Below are positions 1 through 64,000 of a stretch of 64,000 nt of DNA, piece after piece. The notes under the pieces were generated by a model. It was not told where the DNA came from, searched no databases, and worked only from the letters and a program-made list of their open reading frames with translations. Position 1 is the first letter of the stretch, and the number at the start of each line of letters is the position of its first letter. Source of the DNA: Flaccisagitta enflata (taxonomy: Eukaryota > Chaetognatha > Sagittoidea > Aphragmophora); the NCBI GenBank assembly GCA_965153355.1, contig OZ231126.1:2852001-2916000 (forward strand), in the 5' to 3' direction. A program made the position numbers and the translations under genes.

Positions 1-349
1 AGGTAGGTGCTGAAACTTCGTGTCGCACTTATTTCTGCAGGTTGGTGCTTGAACATTAGATGGCGCCTTTGATTTTCTTCCCTACGACGTGTCGCGTTGT
101 ATTACAAAATCTATGATTTTCTTCCCTATAAAGCAAAAGAACAGTATCATGTAGGTTTAAATATTGTTAAATTGAGTTGTAGTAATAATATTATACTTCT
201 TGGTACTACCAAAAGTGCTAAATCTTCAAAAAAAATTTTTTTCTTTTTTTCAAGCTTTTGATTTTTTCCCCATCTCCAAACCCTTTGATTTTATTCTCCC
301 CCTCCCCCCACCGGGGGGAAGAAATACTCAACTTTATACACGCCTGCAG

Positions 350-5240
<4,891 letters not shown>

Positions 5241-5640
5241 CCCTAAAGATGGTTTCGACGAGACAACAACCGCATCTCCTAAAAGAACTAACCTAAGACC
5301 AACTGAACCAATGAGGCCACATTAACTCTAAAGATGGTGTCTACGCGACGCCACAACGACCGCGGCTCCCAAACCAATGAGTTTACAACCAACCCAAACC
5401 CATCAAGCCACATCATCCGTGAAGATTTGTTTCCTCCCATTTCGGACATTTGTGCCTTTTGTGTCTTTCTTAGTTATTGTTCAACATGAATTAAAATCAA
5501 TCTTGATTTTGTTGATGATCATGAAAATAGGGGAGCTTACCCGTCTAGGTTTTTCAAATACCAATTTGTCGTCTGAGTTCTGACTAAGGTTTTAGAAGAC
5601 TTGATTGTGAATACAGTTGCGCCTGATATAATCTTTTATA

Positions 5641-5830
5641 AAAAAAAACCACGTCTACCACAGTCGCGTGCGGGTGGGCAGGGGCCATATTTGAGGTCAC
5701 TGGAGCATTTGGGCAGGAGCAGTAAGGTCAAAGAATAAAAAACTTTAAAAAAGGAGAATGTGGCCGACCGACCAACCGACCGACGGACAAAGCGGGTTGT
5801 AGAGCCGCGCAGCACGCGACTTAAAAAAAA
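5641..5830 (-). mobile_element. GTCGCG family element, minus orientation
   Basis: Contains CAGTCGCGTGCGGGTGGGCA, GGCCATATTTGAGGTCACTGG, a GACCGACCAACCGACC middle and the end CAGCACGCGACTTAAAAA. The same blocks recur at 20177-20290 and, inverted, at 14353-14540. Confidence 0.6.
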
Positions 5831-6074
5831 AAAAACACACAGACAAAAGACAAACATTGACATAAAATTCTCAGTCCTCAACTCTTTTTCCGCATACGAC
5901 TTACGCGCATCCTTTTTCGGTTTTTGCGTGCGCAAAAGGACGTCTATTCAGACAAACCGACTAACGGACTGATAAACTGACTCATGGAGCGCGCGGGCCC
6001 ATTGGGCTTGATAAGATGCGTCCTCGGAACTTCATCTACAACGATGACAATAACAGCAATGATGACCAAACAAT

Positions 6075-6470
<396 letters not shown>

Positions 6471-6699
6471 AACTGAAAACAACCCGCCCTTTCAAAGGGA
6501 AACCCGGTCGAGGGGAAAGATGCTCGTTCAGGGCAATCAAACCCGGCCAGATAGAAAAATCCTCGTTCAGGGCCAAATTCGAATAAGCATCAGAAAAAAG
6601 CTCTACGATCTTGGCTCATTCACTTTTGACTGTTTCTGTTTTGGCAACTTTTGCTCCTTAATCAAAGCGGGATACAAGGCACTAAGGGCGTTTTTTAGG

Positions 6700-8034
6700 T
6701 GATTAGGCGAATAAATGGTGAATTTTCTATGTCATTTTCTGATTGGTATACCTTTAGAAAAGCCTTTTAGAAAGTGATCTGCACTGGTTTTATATGATAC
6801 TTTATCTTGCATTACCCAGAAAGTAACTTAAAGTATTGTTCTCCTCTGTATATCATTACTGAGGAAGAAAAAAAATCCATTGCCGCCTTTTGCCATGGAA
6901 AACTTAGGCTCTACCTGTAGCTATGGTTATAACGATTCCAAGTTTAAAATCTGGAGATACACTTTTTATCACTTTAGGAGATATTGCACATGGAAAAAAG
7001 TTGCAATATCTGTTCATTGCCTGCTGGAAATCAATCATCGCATCTTTCATTGATAATTTCACCCAAAAAAACGGGACCTAAAGGCAGCAGAGGGACAGGA
7101 GAGACAGGAGAAGCTGCAGGGGTGGTGAGAGTACTTTGTTTTTAATGCACTTTCCTGCAATTACAAGGGCGGTCTCTATGTAGCAAAGTATGAACCATTT
7201 CTTTCACAGACTTTAGACAGATGGTACAGACGGGTCCCAACCTTAAATATGCCTCCGTGCAAGGGCAACAAGGCCAACTTAGTTACTTGCGAAATTGTGA
7301 GTGACTGTAAGGAATGAAGGTAAAGCCAAGCATTTGGGCTGAAGTGATGATGTCAAAAACTACCCTTAACGTCAACTTCAACGAGTTTATAGGTTGTAAG
7401 CACGCGACTTTATAACCTGCTGTCTGTTGGTCCGTCCGTTGGTCGGTTGGTCTGTCCGTTCATCCACAACACTTTCTTTTTGTTTTTGTCTTTTTTAAAC
7501 GTTTACACTTTTTTTTTTTTATAAGAACGTCATTTTTTGAGCAAGCCTTCAATGTTCTTAAATCTTATGCAGTTTCAAGGCTTGAACGTTCTTAAATTGT
7601 TCTTAATTCAAACGCACTATTTAGCCTTCAATTAAGAACATTCTTAATTAGTTTTAAGTTGGTCATTAAGGAGAAAATGAAGGAAAATGTCAATGAAACA
7701 ATAAAGAAGCAGATTTAAATGAATTAAGATCAATAAAAGTAGAAAAATATATGCTATATAAAGTGAGACATGATTTGCTGAACAGAAAAGATATGGAGTC
7801 TGTCCATTTACAAAGAACAATTGATTAAAAAAAGCCCAGAAAAAAAATGATCTTAGATTTTTATGATTTCAAGCCTAATGTTCTTAATTTTTTCAAGAAA
7901 TGAAGCCTTCCAATGTTCTTAGCATGTTCTTAAATTTTTGACGATTTGAAGCCTAACGTTCTTATAAACTTGGTTCTTATACAAAAAAATAAGTGTACTG
8001 GCGGTTTTTGCATTCCCCCCACCCCTTGCCAAAG
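6700..8034. other. Intergenic AT-rich stretch, no gene
   Basis: Between the TMEM106-like and SLCO genes. It contains a partial GTCGCG-family fragment at about 7398-7470 (GCACGCGACTTTATAACC, TCCGTCCGTTGG) and repeated AACGTTCTTAA-type words between 7525 and 7975. No coding or RNA gene signal was seen. Confidence 0.6.
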
Positions 8035-8806
8035 TACACCGTTTTTAAATCGAAATGGCAAATAGTAAACCTTTGTAGCTCTAAAACTACTAGCCCAAAA
8101 GCTTTCAAATTTTCAGTGAATGTTGGAAACAATTGACCATTTTGTTATATCCAAATTGGATATTATAACTGAATAGTTTTGGGTCAGTAAAACAAAAAAA
8201 AATATGCCCAATTTTCAGGGCTGAATTTTCTTTCTTGCTTTATTTGAGAAGATTTGTTTTTATCAATATACAGATGTCAAAAAAATTGAGCTAGAACTCC
8301 GGGGTTGGTCTCAAATGATAGGAAGTTTTTAGAGATTACAAACTTACCTAAAAAATTGAAAAAAGTTGGATATAGATTGATGTTATCATTGGTTTTTGGC
8401 AATCATTGCTAAAATCCAGACTGTCAATCATTTGAAAATCATTCAAATCTTCATAAATACAATAAAATAATAAAATTTTCAAGCAGAACTTATATTCATG
8501 ATTTGTAACTCTTCATTTAAGACCAACCCCAGGGTTCAAGCATGCTTAATCAGGAAAAAAACATTAAAAGGAAAAAGATTCTTCCAAGTATAGCTGGGAC
8601 AAATTGTTTTTTTTTTTTTTTCCATAAAATTGATAGCTTTTCAATGCTTTAATGACCCCCAATCTATTCAGTTATAAAATCTGAGTTTTGGCATGACAAA
8701 ATAGTCAGTTGTTACTAACATTCACTGAAAATTTGAAGGCTTTTGGGCTAGTAGTTTTGGAGCTACAAAGGTTTACTATTTGCCATTTCGATTTAAAAGC
8801 GGTGTA
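8035..8806. mobile_element. Long palindromic element (772 bp, foldback/MITE-like)
   Basis: The left arm starting TACACCGTTTTTAAATCGAA matches the inverted right arm ending TTTAAAAGCGGTGTA. The match continues inward through CTACTAGCCCAAAAGC, CCAACATTCACTGAAAAT (inverted) and GACCAACCCC (8525) / GGGGTTGGTC (8301), so most of the element can fold on itself. No ORF. No clear target duplication was recognised. Confidence 0.7.
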
Positions 8807-9504
8807 TATGATTAGCCCATCTTACAATACCTACTGCCCACCCGCACGTGTACGTGTATCCAGCCTTGTACTACATCATTTATGAATCTTTCCTTATTAT
8901 AAGGATAATGCCGTCGATTAAATACACTCACATTTTCCATTTCAGTATCTATGCTATTTTTCCGATTTCAACCCAATACCGATTATTACTTTCATAATAA
9001 CCTTAAAAACAAACAAACAAAAAATCAACATCTACAATGTTCTGAAGCATTATGCATGCGACTCCTATAATAACATTTAAACGATCTGAAATGACTTTTA
9101 TTTGCGGAGGCTGTGAAATTTGCAAATAAAACAACAACAAACAAAACAAATGCAAAACGCTACAACGCAAAGGAAAAGCAATAAAAAAGTGGTTGCCATA
9201 CAAAAATTGCGGTCATCTGATATTCTTCGGAACAAGCCTGTTTTGTTCATCAAACACGAAGTAAATAAACATTTTATTTCATACATATGAGTACTCCCAT
9301 CCGGGATCGAAATCAGAAATACACCTACGCTTAATCTCTTACCAACCATAATCTCATCCAAGGTTCTAAACGTAATCTCATCCGAGGCACCAAACGTAGT
9401 CTCATCCGAGATACCAAACGTAATCTTATCCGAGATTTCAATCTCCATTTACAATCTGATCCATCTTATGCAAATTAAGATTTGGTCGTCGTTGAATTTG
9501 AAAA

Positions 9505-62398
<52,894 letters not shown>

Positions 62399-62621
62399 AG
62401 ACTATGAAAACAGTCTTGGAAAAAATATGTCCTTCTTCAATGGAACGTACCAACCTACTGTCCGTGTATTATTGCCTCAATGATCTATTCGACGCGTGAG
62501 TTCGTGTTGCCGATTTGTTTACATTTTTTGCTTGATTGATTGTTCTTTTAGTCTGAGTGATTCATTGTTTGATTTTTTACCGTGTGTTTTTGTCACTGAT
62601 TGATTTCTTTCGATTGTTGTG

Positions 62622-62960
62622 TTGGTGTGAGTGTTAAGTGTGTTGGTACGAGTGTTAAGTGTGTTGGTACGTGTGTTAAGTGTGTTGGTACGAGCGTTAA
62701 GTGTGTTGGTGCGAGTGTTAAATGTGTTGGTGCTAGTCTTGGTGCAAGATGTGGGCGAACCACCTGTTCACAAAATGTCAGTCAGTGGCCATTCATTGCA
62801 ACGACATAATTGACAGCTTGGTCCATCCACGGACAGCTTGGTACAACTGACTGACTGATTGGTCCATCAACTGACTGCTTGGTGCGTCAATTTAAACTGA
62901 CTTGTCTGGACCAACTGACTGCTTGATCAGTCAACTAACTGCTTGGTCATTCACTGACTG
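62622..62960 (+). repeat. Two short tandem repeats in the SLCO 3' flank
   Basis: A 20-bp unit GTGTTGGTACGAGTGTTAAG (about six copies, 62622-62745), then CAACTGACTGCTTGGTCCAT-type words (62815-62960). The small open frames here are repeat translations. Confidence 0.88.
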
Positions 62961-63380
62961 CTTGCGCCGTCCATCAAAGGAATATGGAGGAATCACATTT
63001 TGCTGATTTCTCTCTCGCGCGCGCGCATTCACATTTCCACTTCTAGCAAGTTTTAAAAAAGAATTTTAATGATAAACCGATTATGAAATCTGAATTTCCT
63101 CTATGCCACTCTCATGACATTTTCTTCAACTATCCGTGTTTATAGCATGATAATTTTTTTATCTTTTAGAGGTTTAATGTAACGAGGTGAAAACGTTTTA
63201 TGTTAAACTAGATTATTTAACAGTTAGTACAGGTCATGCCCCTTTAAACGGTTATTCACTGATTGATCTATTTGTTTTCTGATTCACTGATTGATTTATT
63301 AGTTTTCTGTTCGCGTTTTTGAATCCGCGGTGCAAGGGGGAGGGGGTGTTCAAAGGTTGTGCTCAAGTTTTCTCTTGTTT

Positions 63381-63600
63381 ATAAGTCGCGCAGTAGCTAC
63401 TAGCGACTCTATGGAAGTCTTTGTCTGTCCTTCGGTCGGTCCGTTGCTATGTTGGTCCTTAATGGACAAATTGAAAGGTGTACAAACGAGCATTTAACAT
63501 GCTGCGCGCGTGTTGGGGGACGTGGAAAGAGTTGTGCGTCCCTGTCCACCCGCCCGCGACGATATTGTAACCCCGCGTTACTTGTTGACAAGCTGCAGTT
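63381..63600 (+). mobile_element. GTCGCG family element, diverged
   Basis: AAGTCGCGCAGTAGCTACTA GCGACTCTATGG at the left, CCTTCGGTCGGTCCG in the middle and CACCCGCCCGCGACGATATT at the right. Confidence 0.65.
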
Positions 63601-63631
63601 GAGACGAAGTAAAATGGCTTGGGAAGACTTT

Positions 63632-63765
63632 TTAGGTGCGACAAAGCACCTCTATAACTGGCTGTGTCCGTTGGTCGTTTGGTCGATTGGTCTGTCTGTT
63701 GGTAACGCATTTGTTCGACGATCCACACGTCGCACCTTATTGGCCTACTTGGCCTTGTTTTTTCC
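63632..63765 (+). mobile_element. GGTGCGAC family element (copy 3)
   Basis: TAGGTGCGACAAAGCACCTC TATAACTGGCTGTGTCC at the left, and CGACGATCCACACGTCGCAC CTTATTGGCCTACTTGGCCT TGTTT at the right. Best-preserved copy; complementary to 19708-19850 over its whole length. Confidence 0.8.
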
Positions 63766-64000
63766 TTATCAACATTTACTAATAATCATTTTTTCTTTAA
63801 ATCAAGTAGAGCATTTATTTGTCATTCTTTGCATCCTTCCCAATTGATCAAAGATCATGTCTGTTTTGTTTTGTTTTTTTTCTCATCATGTTTGTTAATT
63901 CTAACACACACAACTTTTTGTGTGTGCTTTTCATGATTTTCAACTTTTCACTTTTTTGTATCATGGTCAATAAGTATATTTCCATTGACTGTTTATTATC

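Overview
This is a window of metazoan nuclear DNA, probably from an invertebrate with an intron-rich, AT-rich and very repeat-rich genome. The evidence is GT-AG spliced genes with animal-specific products, introns from about 0.1 kb to 22 kb, very long microsatellites and many short palindromic transposable elements. Neither the species nor the phylum can be named from the sequence. Three protein-coding genes can be assembled by joining exons in phase. No rRNA, tRNA or CRISPR locus is seen.

Layout. (1) 1-5240, + strand: the 3' four exons of a TMEM106-family gene (lysosomal type II membrane protein); its 5' end lies before base 1. (2) 9505-62398, + strand: a complete 18-exon SLCO/OATP organic-anion transporter gene of 884 codons, with the family signature RWVGAWWIGF and a Kazal-like extracellular loop. 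(3) 32230-24512, - strand: a four-exon gene of about 934 codons nested in the 21.9-kb intron 5 of the SLCO gene. It encodes an SF1-helicase-like P-loop NTPase (GPPGAGKT, LILLDEAE, RALTRA). (4) 62400-64000: 3' flank with short tandem repeats and two transposable-element copies.

The most unusual property is that most exons of the two + strand genes have one edge amplified as a tandem array in the adjoining intron. Each unit holds the last or first 20-125 nt of the exon, its splice donor or acceptor, and a short, often microsatellite, piece of intron. Examples are 30 extra copies behind exon 13 (44.6-49.5 kb), 26 before exon 10 (40.1-41.8 kb), about 17 before exon 17, about 11 behind exon 5, 7 behind exon 16 and 6 before exon 15. 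The arrays contain only donors or only acceptors, so no copy can act as a complete cassette exon. The nested antisense gene shows no such arrays.

The remaining space is filled by transposable elements. Three short-TIR elements have clean 8-bp target duplications, one has a 9-bp duplication, and mariner-like palindromes sit at TA. An element family beginning GTCGCG and ending GGCCTTGTT has an interior that is itself a growing minisatellite. A second family carries GGGCAGCGGCCCC inverted ends around palindromic minisatellites. Simple repeats of (GA), (CA), (CAA), (GAA) and (GACA) type reach several hundred bp.
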